Shown here: positions 33,353 through 42,204 of the stretch, in pieces
Position numbering within the stretch: position 1 is the stretch's first letter
Layout: every line of letters starts with the position of its first letter
Assembly (NCBI RefSeq): GCF_007991755.1
Contig: NZ_BJYY01000010.1
Location: 1-64,000 of the forward strand
Origin: Cellulomonas aerilata
GTDB taxonomy: Bacteria > Actinomycetota > Actinomycetes > Actinomycetales > Cellulomonadaceae
DNA length: 64,000 nucleotides
Direction: 5' to 3'
The notes under the pieces: generated by a model
Seen by the model: the letters and a program-made list of their open reading frames with translations, nothing else
Databases searched by the model: none
What the model was told of the DNA's origin: nothing
Position numbers and translations under genes: made by a program

Positions 33353-34633
33353 TCAGGGCAGGTGCGCCTCGAGCAGGTCGGCGGCGGCACGCGTCCCGCC
33401 GAGGGACCGCAGCTCGGCTCCCAGGCGCGCGGCCGCGGTGCGGTACCCCGGGTCGGTGGTGACGGCACGGAAGGCGGCGGTGATCGCCGCAGGCCGCGGC
33501 CTCCCGGTGCGCAGGTTGACGCCCGCGCCGTGCCAGCCGACGCGGGCGGCGATCTCGGGCTTGTCCAGGTCCCCACCCGCGACCACCAGCGGGATGTCGT
33601 GCCGCAGGGCCTGCAGCACGGCACCGAGGCCGCCGTTGGTGATCATCACCGCGGTGCGGGGCAGCAGGTCGGGGTAGGGCACCATCGGCGCGACGCGCGC
33701 GTTCGCGGGCAGCGGCCCCGGCAGCGGGGCGGTGCGGTGGCCGAGCCCGACGACGACCAGGGCGTCCTCGTCGGCGAGGGCCTCCAGGGCGGGCAGGATC
33801 AGGTCGCGCGGGTCGACGTTCGCGGTGCCCTGCGTCACGTGGACGACGGGGACCGTGGCGCCCGTGACGTCGTCCCACCAGTCCGGCAGCGCGGAGCTGG
33901 GGCTCGCCGCCGGGGCGCCGTCGTCCGTCAGGTCGCCCACGAACCGGATGTGCCCCGGGAGGTCGCTGCGCGGGTAGTCGAGGCCCGCAGAGCCCGCCGC
34001 CACGACGAGCTGCGGCGAGAACCACATGGTGGCGAACGTCCCGCCGTCGGGGGGCAGCGCGACCCGGCGGCGGGTGCGCTGGTACAGCCGTGTCAGCGGC
34101 AGGGTCGCGGCGGCGGAGGCCGCCCCGAGGACCGTGTCGCGCACCCGCCCGAGCGGACCGCGACCCGGGACGAGCCCGAGCCCGGTCGGCGGGATGCCCT
34201 TGCCGGGCGGCCAGACGGCGATCGGCGAGACCGACGCCCAGCGCGAGCCGAGCTTCTCCGCCGCGAAGCGGGTGCCCAGCGCCATCGGGTCCCCCGCGAG
34301 CAGGTCCCACGGCTCGCGCGCGTGGATCGCCAGGAGGTCCGTGCACTGCGCCGGGGCGGTGCCCAGGAACAGGTCCTCCAGGTTGACCACCACCTGGCGG
34401 AAGCCCTTGCGGTCCCGCATGCGCGGGAACGTCGCGGCGTAGTCGCGCTCGTCGAAGTCCGGCGCCGCCTGCCAGGGCAGGGACCGGGCGCCGACCGCCT
34501 CGATCTGGTCGGTGTACGAGCGCCCGGTGTACACGCGCACGTCGTGGCCCCGCCGGACGAGCTCCGCGGCCACCGCGCGGATCGGACGGACATGGCCCGC
34601 GAACGGCATCGCCGTCATCATGATCGACGCCAC
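33353..34633 (-). CDS. MGT/GT1-like glycosyltransferase
   Basis: A 426-aa GT-B enzyme resembling macrolide and UDP-sugar glycosyltransferases. The N-domain starts MMTAMPFAGHVRPIRAVAAE, with the acceptor-side GH(V/I)xP. The donor-binding C-domain contains VPVVHVTQGTANVDPRD and TNGGLGAVLQALRHDIPLVV. The usual HGG is NGG, a variant seen in many bacterial members. Acceptor and sugar are unknown; no antibiotic biosynthesis genes are nearby. Confidence 0.88.
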   Translation of the reverse strand: MASIMMTAMPFAGHVRPIRAVAAELVRRGHDVRVYTGRSYTDQIEAVGARSLPWQAAPDFDERDYAATFPRMRDRKGFRQVVVNLEDLFLGTAPAQCTDLLAIHAREPWDLLAGDPMALGTRFAAEKLGSRWASVSPIAVWPPGKGIPPTGLGLVPGRGPLGRVRDTVLGAASAAATLPLTRLYQRTRRRVALPPDGGTFATMWFSPQLVVAAGSAGLDYPRSDLPGHIRFVGDLTDDGAPAASPSSALPDWWDDVTGATVPVVHVTQGTANVDPRDLILPALEALADEDALVVVGLGHRTAPLPGPLPANARVAPMVPYPDLLPRTAVMITNGGLGAVLQALRHDIPLVVAGGDLDKPEIAARVGWHGAGVNLRTGRPRPAAITAAFRAVTTDPGYRTAAARLGAELRSLGGTRAAADLLEAHLP

Positions 34634-34783
34634 CGCAGGAGTGTTCCACGGTGCGTGCGACCGCGACCCGCTTTTCCCGGGGCGGGTGTCGCCCTCTGGC
34701 CGGGTCGGCCGTCGACCCGCTCGCGGAGCAGGTCGGCGCGGCCGTCGAGCCGCGCCGCCCCACTCCCGTCCGGCGCCTGTGGT

Positions 34784-35821
34784 CTAGCGGCCCCGCGGAC
34801 GCAGCGGCGGGCTGCCACCACCGTCACCGGCGGCGATGCCGTCCACGATCTCGCGCAGCGCGCGGGCGGCGGGGATCGTCGGCGCCCAGCCCAGGTCGTG
34901 CCGGGCCCGGGAGGTGTCCAGCACCGGGATCTGCAGGGCGAGGTCGACCCAGCCCGGGCTGACCGGGACGGCCCGGGCGTGCCAGGCCGCCGCGACCGCG
35001 TTCCGCGCGACGGTCGGGGACACGTCGAGCAGGCGCCCGCCCGCGAGCATGTCCGCGACGTCCTGGCCGTGCAGGACGCCGTCGGCGGCGATGTTGAACG
35101 CCCCCCGCTGCCGGCGCACGACGACCTCGCGGTAGGCGGCTGCCACGTCGTCGGCGTGCACGGCCTGCAGCCGCAGACCGGTCGGCCAGGGCAGGGACGG
35201 CAGCTCCTCCGCGAGCATGCGGGCGGGGAACAGCCGCCCGAGGAAGTACCGCTGGATCTCGGCACCGGCGTGCTTCTGGAAGATGAGCGCCGGGCGCAGC
35301 CGGGCGATCGCGAGGTCCGGCTGCAGCATCTCCGCCTCGTCGAGCAGGCGCTCGACGGCGGCCTTGTCGACGCTGTACTCCGAGCTGCGGATCCCCTCGG
35401 TCGGCCACTGCTCGCGGCGGGGCACGTCGTCGGGCGCGGGCGAGTACGCCCCGACCGACGACGCCACGACCAGCTGCGGCACCCCGGCGCGGCGCACCGC
35501 CTCGATGACCCGGCGCGTCCCCTCGACGTTCGTCAGCCGCAGGGCGCTGCGCATGTGGCTCGGCTGGATGAGCCAGGCCAGGTGCACGACGGCGTCGGCG
35601 CCCGCGAACGCCTCGGTCAGCCGGTCGACGACCGGGGCGTCCTCACCGGGACGGCCGATGTCGCACTGCACCCACTCGGCGACGTCGTACGGCGCCGGGA
35701 GCCGGCCGTCCGGGACGCGGCGCGCGATCCCGGCGACCGAGGTGATCGTCTCGTCGGCGCCGAACCGGCGCAGCAGCGCGGTGCCCGCGTTGCCGCTGGC
35801 ACCGACGACCGCGACCCTCAC
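34784..35821 (-). CDS. NAD-dependent epimerase/dehydratase (extended SDR)
   Basis: A 345-aa extended SDR. The N-terminal VRVAVVGASGNAGTALLRRF holds GxxGxxG; DAVVHLAWLIQPSH, VVASSVGAYSPAPD and EYSVDKAAVERLLDEAE follow, the latter with the YxxxK-type active site (YSVDK). The C-terminal part (HADDVAAAYREVV, PVLDTSRARHDLGWAP) is typical of sugar-nucleotide epimerases. Substrate is not deducible. It starts with GTG at 35821 and lies 150 bp upstream of the glycosyltransferase gene, in the same direction. Confidence 0.88.
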   Translation of the reverse strand: MRVAVVGASGNAGTALLRRFGADETITSVAGIARRVPDGRLPAPYDVAEWVQCDIGRPGEDAPVVDRLTEAFAGADAVVHLAWLIQPSHMRSALRLTNVEGTRRVIEAVRRAGVPQLVVASSVGAYSPAPDDVPRREQWPTEGIRSSEYSVDKAAVERLLDEAEMLQPDLAIARLRPALIFQKHAGAEIQRYFLGRLFPARMLAEELPSLPWPTGLRLQAVHADDVAAAYREVVVRRQRGAFNIAADGVLHGQDVADMLAGGRLLDVSPTVARNAVAAAWHARAVPVSPGWVDLALQIPVLDTSRARHDLGWAPTIPAARALREIVDGIAAGDGGGSPPLRPRGR

Positions 35822-35876
35822 CGCGTCACCCCACGGGGTGTCGTGGCGCTCCCGGTCACCTCAGGCAGCGTGCCGC

Positions 35877-36044
35877 TCACTCGGTGTCGCGCGGGTTCAG
35901 CATGCCGGGATCGGCGTCGGGGTCCCCCGACACGTCCGCGTCCTCGGCTCCCTCGGCCCGCGGGTTGAGCATGTCGGGGTCGGTGTCGGCGTCCTGGTCC
36001 GGGTCGTAGGGCACCTCGGACGGGTTCTGGGTGTTCTCGCTCAT
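35877..36044 (-). CDS. small acidic protein with duplicated DPxMLNPR motif (55 aa)
   Basis: The protein is MSENTQNPSEVPYDPDQ..., strongly acidic, with an internal duplication: DADTDPDMLNPRAEG and DADPGMLNPRDTE. The repeat and the complete short frame argue that it is a real gene. The ATG at 36044 lacks a strong ribosome binding site. No family is recognised; it is probably disordered. It lies between the epimerase and the PHP gene, all on the minus strand. Confidence 0.6.
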   Translation of the reverse strand: MSENTQNPSEVPYDPDQDADTDPDMLNPRAEGAEDADVSGDPDADPGMLNPRDTE

Positions 36045-36110
36045 GCGACAAAAGTGCCACTGACCTGCGACGGCCGCGACCGCAGGCGGCGCGCCCGCGA
36101 ATGCGACGCC

Positions 36111-37163
36111 CTAGCCGCGGTCCCGGCCGGTCCACGCCAGCAGGCGGTCGACGCCCCAGGTGTTGACGACCCGGTCGGCGGCGAGGCCGTGCTCCGCCGC
36201 ACGGTCGCACCCGGCGATCTGCCAGTCCAGCTGCCCCGGGGCGTGCGAGTCGGAGTCGACAGCGAACAGGCACCCGCGCTCGATCGCGGACTGCAGCAGC
36301 AGGTGCGGGGGGTCGAGCCGGTCCGGACGGCTGTTGATCTCCACCGCCACCCCGCGCTCGGCGCAGGCGGCGAACACCTGCTCGTGGTCGAAGTCGCTCG
36401 GGGGCCGGGGACGGCCCCCGGTGAGCCGGCGCCCGGTGCAGTGACCGAGCACGTCGAGGTTCGGGTCGTCGATCGCCGCGAGCATCCGCCGGGTCATCGC
36501 CGCCGACTCCATCCGCAGCTTGGAGTGGACCGACCCGACGACCACGTCGAGCTCGGCGAGCAGCTCCGGCTCCTGGTCGAGGGAGCCGTCGTCGAGGATG
36601 TCGACCTCGATCCCGGTCAGCACCCGGAACGGGGCGACCGCCTCGTTCAGGGCGCGGATCCGCGCGATCTGGCGGCGCAGCCGCCCGGGGCTCAGGCCGT
36701 TGGCGACGGTCAGCCGGGGCGAGTGGTCGGTGATCACCAGGTACTCGTGGCCGATCTCCATCGCCGCGAGCACCATCTCCTGCAGGGGGCTCCCGCCGTC
36801 GCTGGCGTCGGTGTGCGAGTGGAGGTCCCCGCGCAGCGCCGCCCGCAGGGCGTCCCCCGGCCGGGCCGGGGTGGGCGCCAGGGCGCGCTGCTCGAGCTCG
36901 AGCAGGTACTCCACCGGTCCCCCGCGCCAGCTCTGCACGACGACCTCGCCGGTGGTGCGCCCGACGCCCGGCAGGTCGTGGACGTGGCCGTCCGCGACGA
37001 GGCGGGCCAGCTCGTCGGGGTCGGCCGCCTCGACCGAGCGCGCCGCCTTGCGGAACGCGTCGCTCTTGTACGACGTCGCCTGGGCGCGCTCGAGCAGGAA
37101 CGCGATGCGGCGCAGGGCCGCGACGGCGTCGTCCTGCGCGGCCGGCGAGGACCGCGGCGTCAT
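36111..37163 (-). CDS. HhH+PHP-domain phosphoesterase (PolX-like without polymerase core)
   Basis: The 350-aa protein starts with a PolX-type 8-kDa/HhH region (about 10-75: ATSYKSDAFRKAARSVEAAD, HVHDLPGVGRTTGEVVV). It continues with a PHP metallo-phosphoesterase domain (about 110-345: RGDLHSHTDASDG, YLVITDHSPRL, LTGIEVDIL, VVGSVHSKLR, LGHCTGR, VDSDSHAPGQLDW). All metal-ligand motifs look intact. The palm/fingers of family X polymerase, normally between these parts, are missing. It lies 16 bp downstream of ku in the same direction, so a nuclease or 3'-end-cleaning role in end joining is inferred, not shown. Confidence 0.88.
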   Translation of the reverse strand: MTPRSSPAAQDDAVAALRRIAFLLERAQATSYKSDAFRKAARSVEAADPDELARLVADGHVHDLPGVGRTTGEVVVQSWRGGPVEYLLELEQRALAPTPARPGDALRAALRGDLHSHTDASDGGSPLQEMVLAAMEIGHEYLVITDHSPRLTVANGLSPGRLRRQIARIRALNEAVAPFRVLTGIEVDILDDGSLDQEPELLAELDVVVGSVHSKLRMESAAMTRRMLAAIDDPNLDVLGHCTGRRLTGGRPRPPSDFDHEQVFAACAERGVAVEINSRPDRLDPPHLLLQSAIERGCLFAVDSDSHAPGQLDWQIAGCDRAAEHGLAADRVVNTWGVDRLLAWTGRDRG

Positions 37164-37179
37164 GCGGTGGCCCGCCGGG

Positions 37180-38565
37180 TCAGGACGCGCGCCGGCGGGA
37201 GGCGGTCTTGGCGGGCTCGTCCTTCGTCGAGGCGGCCTTGGTGGTGGACGCCTTCGCAGGGCTCTTGGTGGCGGTCCTGGTCGTGGACCTGGCCGTCGTG
37301 GCCGCCGACGCCTCGTCGCCGGCGTCCGCCGTGGCGCTGCCGGCTCCGGCGCTGCCGGTCTTGGCGGCCTTGGCGCTCCCCGCCTTGGCACTCCCCGCCT
37401 TGGCGCCCGACCGGGTCGCGGGTCGGGCCGGAGCGGGCTCGTCCTCCTGGACCTTGACGCGCGACGAGCGGGCGCTCGGCGCCGTGGCCCCCGAGGCGGA
37501 CGCCCGGGCTGTCCGCGCCGGCTTCGACGGCGCCTCGTCCTCGTCCGGCTCGGCGGCGGCAGCCGTCCGCGAGCGAGCGGACCTGGCGGGGGCCTTCCGC
37601 GCGGGCGCCTGCCGGGGCTCGTCCTCGGTGTCGTCCGTGGCCGCGTCCTGGGCGGCGGCCTTCGTCGTGCGCTTGCGCGCGGGCTTGGCGGCCGGCGCGC
37701 CGCCCTCCTCCGGGGCAGCGTCGTCGGTCCCGGTGGCGGCCGCCACCGGCTCCGTGGCCGCCGGTGCGGCGTCGCGTGCGCCGCGGGCCTTCTCCACGCT
37801 GCGCTGCAGCGCGGACAGCAGGTCGATGACCTCGCCGCCGCCCTCCTCGTCCGCCGCACCGGCGGGGCTGGGCACGTTCTGCGTCGAGCCGGTCTCCACC
37901 TTGGCGCGGATGAGGGTCTCCAGCGCCTCCCGGTAGGAGTCGTGGAAGTCGGTGGGGTCGAAGTCGCCGGACAGCGACTCCACCAGCGACGACGCCATCG
38001 TCAGCTCCTGCGGGCGCACCGTGACCTCGTTGTCGAGGATCGGGAAGTCGGCCGCGCGGATCTCGTCCGGCCACAGCAGCGTCTGCAGGCAGATGACGTC
38101 GTCGCGCACGCGCAGCACGGCCATGGACTCGCGCTGGCGCAGCGCGACCTTGACCACGGCCATCCGGTCGGTCGCGGCGAGGGCCTCGCGCAGCAGCGCG
38201 TACGGCTTGGCGGCGGTCTTGTCCGGCTCGAGGTAGTACGTCTTGGACAGCATGATCGGGTCGACCTGCTCGGCGGGGACGAACTCCATGACGGAGATCT
38301 CCCGCTCCGTGGCCAGCGGCAGCTCGGCCATGTCCTCGTCGGTCAGCACGACGAGCTTGCCGTCGTCGGTCTGGTAGCCCTTGGCGATGTCGCGCATCTC
38401 GACCGGCTCGCCGTCGACGCTGCAGACCTTCTTGTACCGGATCCGCCCGCCGTCCTCGCGGTGCACCTGGTGCAGCGGCACGTCCTGCTCGCCGGTCGCG
38501 GCGTACAGCTTCACCGGCACGTTGACCAGCCCGAAGGCCACCGCACCCTTCCAGATCGCGCGCAC
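37180..38565 (-). CDS. ku: Ku protein, non-homologous end joining
   Basis: A 461-aa bacterial Ku. The conserved core (about 1-255) begins MRAIWKGAVAFGLVNVPVKL and includes YLEPDKTAAKPYALLREAL and ELTMASSLVESLSGDFDP. It forms a homodimeric ring on broken DNA ends and recruits LigD. A very long tail follows (about 200 residues), low-complexity and Ala/Lys/Ser/Thr-rich with AGSAKAGSAK-type repeats, ending in SRRRAS. Such basic tails in bacterial Ku bind DNA. It is divergent from the ligase gene, with 74 bp between starts, so both can be controlled together. Confidence 0.96.
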   Translation of the reverse strand: MRAIWKGAVAFGLVNVPVKLYAATGEQDVPLHQVHREDGGRIRYKKVCSVDGEPVEMRDIAKGYQTDDGKLVVLTDEDMAELPLATEREISVMEFVPAEQVDPIMLSKTYYLEPDKTAAKPYALLREALAATDRMAVVKVALRQRESMAVLRVRDDVICLQTLLWPDEIRAADFPILDNEVTVRPQELTMASSLVESLSGDFDPTDFHDSYREALETLIRAKVETGSTQNVPSPAGAADEEGGGEVIDLLSALQRSVEKARGARDAAPAATEPVAAATGTDDAAPEEGGAPAAKPARKRTTKAAAQDAATDDTEDEPRQAPARKAPARSARSRTAAAAEPDEDEAPSKPARTARASASGATAPSARSSRVKVQEDEPAPARPATRSGAKAGSAKAGSAKAAKTGSAGAGSATADAGDEASAATTARSTTRTATKSPAKASTTKAASTKDEPAKTASRRRAS

Positions 38566-38639
38566 CGGTACTCCTCGTCGCAGGTTGCCGGGCCGCTCTA
38601 CCTCGCGCCCGTGCGGGTCGTCATGGGCAGGATGGACCC

Positions 38640-39575
38640 GTGCAGCCCATGCTCGCTACCCGTGCGGCCACCCCGGCTGACCTGCCCCGGGGCCCGGAGT
38701 GGGCCTACGAGGTCAAGTGGGACGGGGTCCGGCTGCTCGCCGACACGACGTCCGGGCGGCTGCGGCTGGTCACGCGCAACGGCCGGGACGCGACCGTGGC
38801 GTACCCCGAGCTCGCCGGCCTGTCCCGGCTGGAGGGTGCGGTGCTGGACGGGGAGGTCGTCGCGATGGCGGGCGGGATCCCCTCGTTCGAGGCGCTCGCG
38901 GAGCGCATGCACGTGCGCGACGCGGCCCGCGCCCGCGCCCTGGCCGACCGCGCGCCGGTGACCCTCCTCGTCTTCGACGTCCTGAGCCTGTACGGCGTCG
39001 ACCTGACCCGCCGGTCCTTCGACGAGCGGCGCGCGACGCTGGAGCGGCTGGAGCTGCCGGTCAACGTCCAGCTGTCCCCCGTCTACCCCGACGCGGACGA
39101 GCTGTGGGACGTCACCCTCCAGCACGGCCTGGAGGGTGTGCTGGCCAAGCGGCGCACGTCGGTCTACCAGCCGGGCCGCCGCTCGGCGGACTGGATCAAG
39201 GCGGCCCACCGCACCACCCGGACGGCGCTGGTCGGCGGCTGGCGGGTCGAGACCACCGCGCGGGACCGGATCGGGTCGCTGCTGCTCGGCGCGCCCGACG
39301 CCGACGGCGCCCTGCGCTTCCTCGGCCGCGCCGGCAGCGGCCTGGGCGGTCCGCTGGCCGGTCGGCTGGCCCCGCTCCTGGAGCCGCTCGAGCGTCCCAG
39401 CAGCCCGTTCGGCGAGGTGGTGCCCGCCGTGGACGCGCGCGGGGCGCACTGGTGCGAGCCGACCGTGCTCGTCGACATCACCTACCTGACCCGCATGCGC
39501 AGCGGCCGGATGCGCCAGCCTGTCGTGCGCGGCGTGCGCGACGACGCCGTCGTCGACCCCTGGGAGGACCTGTGA
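38640..39575 (+). CDS. ATP-dependent DNA ligase, LigD ligase-domain type
   Basis: A 311-aa stand-alone ligase with nucleotidyltransferase plus OB-fold domains. Motif I is YEVKWDGVRLL, with the adenylated Lys; motifs III-V include GAVLDGEVVAM, VFDVLS, LEGVLAKRR and DWIKAAH. Its size and sequence fit the ligase part of LigD or the related LigC. GTG at 38640 has CAGGAT exactly 6 nt upstream. The polymerase gene follows after 43 bp on the same strand. Together with ku it forms the end-joining locus. Confidence 0.92.
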   Translation: MQPMLATRAATPADLPRGPEWAYEVKWDGVRLLADTTSGRLRLVTRNGRDATVAYPELAGLSRLEGAVLDGEVVAMAGGIPSFEALAERMHVRDAARARALADRAPVTLLVFDVLSLYGVDLTRRSFDERRATLERLELPVNVQLSPVYPDADELWDVTLQHGLEGVLAKRRTSVYQPGRRSADWIKAAHRTTRTALVGGWRVETTARDRIGSLLLGAPDADGALRFLGRAGSGLGGPLAGRLAPLLEPLERPSSPFGEVVPAVDARGAHWCEPTVLVDITYLTRMRSGRMRQPVVRGVRDDAVVDPWEDL

Positions 39576-39618
39576 GCCGTGACGCCGGAGCGCTCCGCCC
39601 TGACCGGACGCAGGACGG

Positions 39619-40509
39619 ATGAGCCCCGCGGACGACGCCCAGCCCATGGAGGTCGGCGGGCGCACGCTGCGCATCGGTCACCTGGACCGGGTCGTGTACC
39701 CCTCGGTCGGGATGACGAAGGCCGAGGTCCTGCACTACTACCTGCAGGTGGCGCCGGCCCTGCTGCGCCAGCTGCACGACCGCCCGGTGACCCGGATCCG
39801 CTGGCCCGAGGGCGTGGGAGGGGAGAAGTTCTTCGAGAAGAACACCCCGCGCGGGGCACCGTCCTGGCTGCGCCGGCACACCCTTCCCGCGTCGCCGGGC
39901 ACGGACGACGAGGGGACGATGCTCGACCTGCCGGTCCTGGACGACCTCGCGTCGCTGGTCTGGGCCGCGAGCCAGGGTGCCCTCGAGCTGCACACCCCGC
40001 AGTGGCGGGTGGGGCCGCGGGGGGCGGTCCGCAAGCCGGACCGGCTGGTCGTCGACCTGGACCCCGGCGCCCCGGCCGGTCTCGCCGAGTGCGCCGTGGT
40101 GGCGCGGCTCGTGCGCGACCGGCTCGCCGACGACGGCCTCGACACCCACCCGGTGACGTCCGGCAGCAAGGGGCTGCAGCTCTACGCCCCGCTGGACGGG
40201 CGCCGCACGGCCGTGGAGGTCCGCCAGTACGCGCGCGACCTGGCGCACGAGCTGGCCGCCGCCAACCCCCGGCTGGTGGTCGCCGTCATGCGCAAGGACC
40301 TGCGCGGCGGCAAGGTGCTGCTCGACTGGTCGCAGAACCACCCCGCCAAGACGACGATCACGCCGTACTCCTTGCGCGGACGGGAGCGTCCGGCCGTCGC
40401 GGCGCCCCGGACCTGGGACGAGCTCGACGCCCCGGACCTGCGCCAGCTGACGCCGGACGAGGTGGTCGCGCGGCTCGGCACCGTCGGGGACCCGCTCGGC
40501 GAGCACTGA
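39619..40509 (+). CDS. ligD: LigD-type primase/polymerase (NHEJ polymerase)
   Basis: A 296-aa stand-alone archaeo-eukaryotic primase-fold enzyme, equal to the polymerase domain of LigD. Key motifs: LDRVVYPSVGMTKAEVLHYY near the start, KFFEKNTPRG, VVDLDPG (the catalytic DxD), and VTSGSKGLQLYAPL. It fills gaps at double-strand breaks, often with ribonucleotides. The phosphoesterase domain that fused LigD proteins carry is absent here and in the ligase gene. It probably shares an operon with the ligase. Confidence 0.94.
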   Translation: MSPADDAQPMEVGGRTLRIGHLDRVVYPSVGMTKAEVLHYYLQVAPALLRQLHDRPVTRIRWPEGVGGEKFFEKNTPRGAPSWLRRHTLPASPGTDDEGTMLDLPVLDDLASLVWAASQGALELHTPQWRVGPRGAVRKPDRLVVDLDPGAPAGLAECAVVARLVRDRLADDGLDTHPVTSGSKGLQLYAPLDGRRTAVEVRQYARDLAHELAAANPRLVVAVMRKDLRGGKVLLDWSQNHPAKTTITPYSLRGRERPAVAAPRTWDELDAPDLRQLTPDEVVARLGTVGDPLGEH

Positions 40510-40525
40510 CGCGAGCCGGCCACCC

Positions 40526-40561
40526 CGTGACCGGTCCCGACCGCGTGACCGGTTCCGACCC
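40526..40561. repeat. two tandem 18-bp repeats between convergent genes
   Basis: CGTGACCGGTCCCGACCG (40526-40543) and CGTGACCGGTTCCGACCC (40544-40561) differ at two positions. They occupy most of the 62-bp gap between the convergent polymerase and STAS genes. Each contains a near-palindromic GACCGGT core like that of the array at 20.6 kb. Confidence 0.75.
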
Positions 40562-40571
40562 CGGGGCGGGC

Positions 40572-41006
40572 TCACGACCCCGGCCGCACCCCCAGCGACT
40601 CCATCCACCGGTCCACCCCGGTGGTGGCGAACAGCTCCGCCACGGGCCGTGCGGCCCCGACGAGCCGGACCGAGCGCCCGTCGGCCGCGGCGTCGCGCAC
40701 CACCCGGACGACCACCGACAGCCCGGTGGAGTCCATGAACGTCACGTCGCGGCAGTCCACCCGGACCGTGGCGACCCCCGCCGGCATGGCCCGCAGCTCC
40801 GTGGTGGCGGCCAGGCGGACGGCGAGGTCCACCGCGCCCCAGAACCGGACGGAGACCGTGTCGCCGTTCGCGACGACCTCGACGCCGCCGTGCTGGGCGC
40901 CGCCACCCTCCCAGGTCGGTGCGCCGCCCTCCCGGCTCGGGCCGGGGACGCCCCCCGGACCCTCGACGGGCACGGACGGCGACCCCGGGGTGACGTCAGC
41001 TGCCAT
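40572..41006 (-). CDS. STAS-domain protein, second copy
   Basis: A 144-aa protein with a Pro/Gly-rich N-terminus and a STAS domain (about 45-140). It includes VSVRFWGAVDLAVRLAA and DVTFMDSTGLSVVVRV, with the canonical phosphorylatable DST motif, unlike the variant at 251-766. Its ATG lies inside the 3' end of the dehydrogenase gene (11-bp overlap), so the two are translated from one message. No kinase gene is near. Confidence 0.85.
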   Translation of the reverse strand: MAADVTPGSPSVPVEGPGGVPGPSREGGAPTWEGGGAQHGGVEVVANGDTVSVRFWGAVDLAVRLAATTELRAMPAGVATVRVDCRDVTFMDSTGLSVVVRVVRDAAADGRSVRLVGAARPVAELFATTGVDRWMESLGVRPGS

Positions 41007-42204
41007 CGCCGGTCGCGAAGGGGTCGAGCACCACCTTGATGCAGCCGTCGCGCTTCTCCTGGAACATCGCGTACGCCTCCGGCGCCTGCTCCAGCGGCAG
41101 CCGGTGGGTGCGCAGGTCCAGCACGCCCAACGGGTCCGACGCATCGGAGACCAGGGGCAGGATCGCGTCCGTCCAGCGCCGCACGTGCGCCTGCCCCATG
41201 CGCAGCGACAGCCCCTTGTCGAACATCTGGAACATGGGCAGCGGGTCGGTCGCGCCACCGTAGACACCGACGATGGACACCGTGCCGCCGCGGCGGACGG
41301 AGGAGATCGCGGCCTCCAGCGCCGCGAGCCGGTCGACGGCGACCTTCTCGACCGCCTTGCGGGCCAGGGCGTCCGGCAGCAGCCCGGCCGCCTTCTGCGC
41401 CAGGCTGGCGGCGGGCGACCCGTGGGCCTCCATGCCGACCGCCTCGATCGTCGCGTCGGCGCCGCGCCCGCCGGTCAGGTCCCGCACCGCCGCCGAGACG
41501 TCGTCGACCTCCCGCAGGTCGATCACGTCCACCCCGTGGCGGCGCGCCATCTCCAGCCGCTCGGTCACCAGGTCGACGCCGATGACCTTGCTCGCGCCCT
41601 GGTACGCCGCGATGCGGGCGGCCATCTGGCCGATGGGGCCGAGCCCGATGACGGCGACGGAGCCACCCGCCGGGATGTCGGCGAACTCGACGGCCTGCCA
41701 CGCGGTGGGCAGCACGTCCGACAGGTACAGGTAGCGCTCGTCCGGCTCGCCGTCGACGGGCACCGGGATGGGACCGAAGTGGGCCTGCGGGATCCGCAGG
41801 TACTGCGCCTGCCCGCCGGGGACCTGGCCGTACAGCTTGGTGTAGCCGAACAGCGCCGCGCCCTTGTCGTGCTCGTGCACCTGGGTCGTCTCGCACTGGC
41901 CGTACAGGCCGCGGGTGCACATGAAGCAGCTGCCGCAGGCGATGCCGAACGGCACCACCACGCGGTCGCCCGGGCGGATGTGCGTCACGCCGGCGCCGAC
42001 CTCCTCGACGATGCCCATCGACTCGTGGCCCAGGACGTCACCGGCGTCGAGGAACATCCCGAGCGTCGAGTACAGGTGCAGGTCCGATCCGCAGATCGCG
42101 GTGGACGTGACGCGGATGATGGCGTCGGTCGGCTCCTGGATGCGTGGGTCCGCCACGTCCGCCACGGCCACCTTCTCGGTCCCCTGCCAGGTCAGTGCCC
42201 TCAT
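40996..42204 (-). CDS. zinc-dependent alcohol dehydrogenase, formaldehyde-dehydrogenase-like
   Basis: A 402-aa medium-chain dehydrogenase. It has ICGSDLHLY and GHESMG for the catalytic zinc, GSCFMCTRGLYGQC holding most of the structural-zinc cysteines, and the Rossmann motif VAVIGLGPIGQMAAR. The longer length and the TKLYGQVPGGQAQYLRIPQA stretch resemble glutathione-independent formaldehyde dehydrogenases and related enzymes; the true substrate is not known. GAGGAG lies 5 nt before the ATG at 42204. It heads a two-gene unit with the overlapping STAS gene. Confidence 0.9.
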   Translation of the reverse strand: MRALTWQGTEKVAVADVADPRIQEPTDAIIRVTSTAICGSDLHLYSTLGMFLDAGDVLGHESMGIVEEVGAGVTHIRPGDRVVVPFGIACGSCFMCTRGLYGQCETTQVHEHDKGAALFGYTKLYGQVPGGQAQYLRIPQAHFGPIPVPVDGEPDERYLYLSDVLPTAWQAVEFADIPAGGSVAVIGLGPIGQMAARIAAYQGASKVIGVDLVTERLEMARRHGVDVIDLREVDDVSAAVRDLTGGRGADATIEAVGMEAHGSPAASLAQKAAGLLPDALARKAVEKVAVDRLAALEAAISSVRRGGTVSIVGVYGGATDPLPMFQMFDKGLSLRMGQAHVRRWTDAILPLVSDASDPLGVLDLRTHRLPLEQAPEAYAMFQEKRDGCIKVVLDPFATGDGS

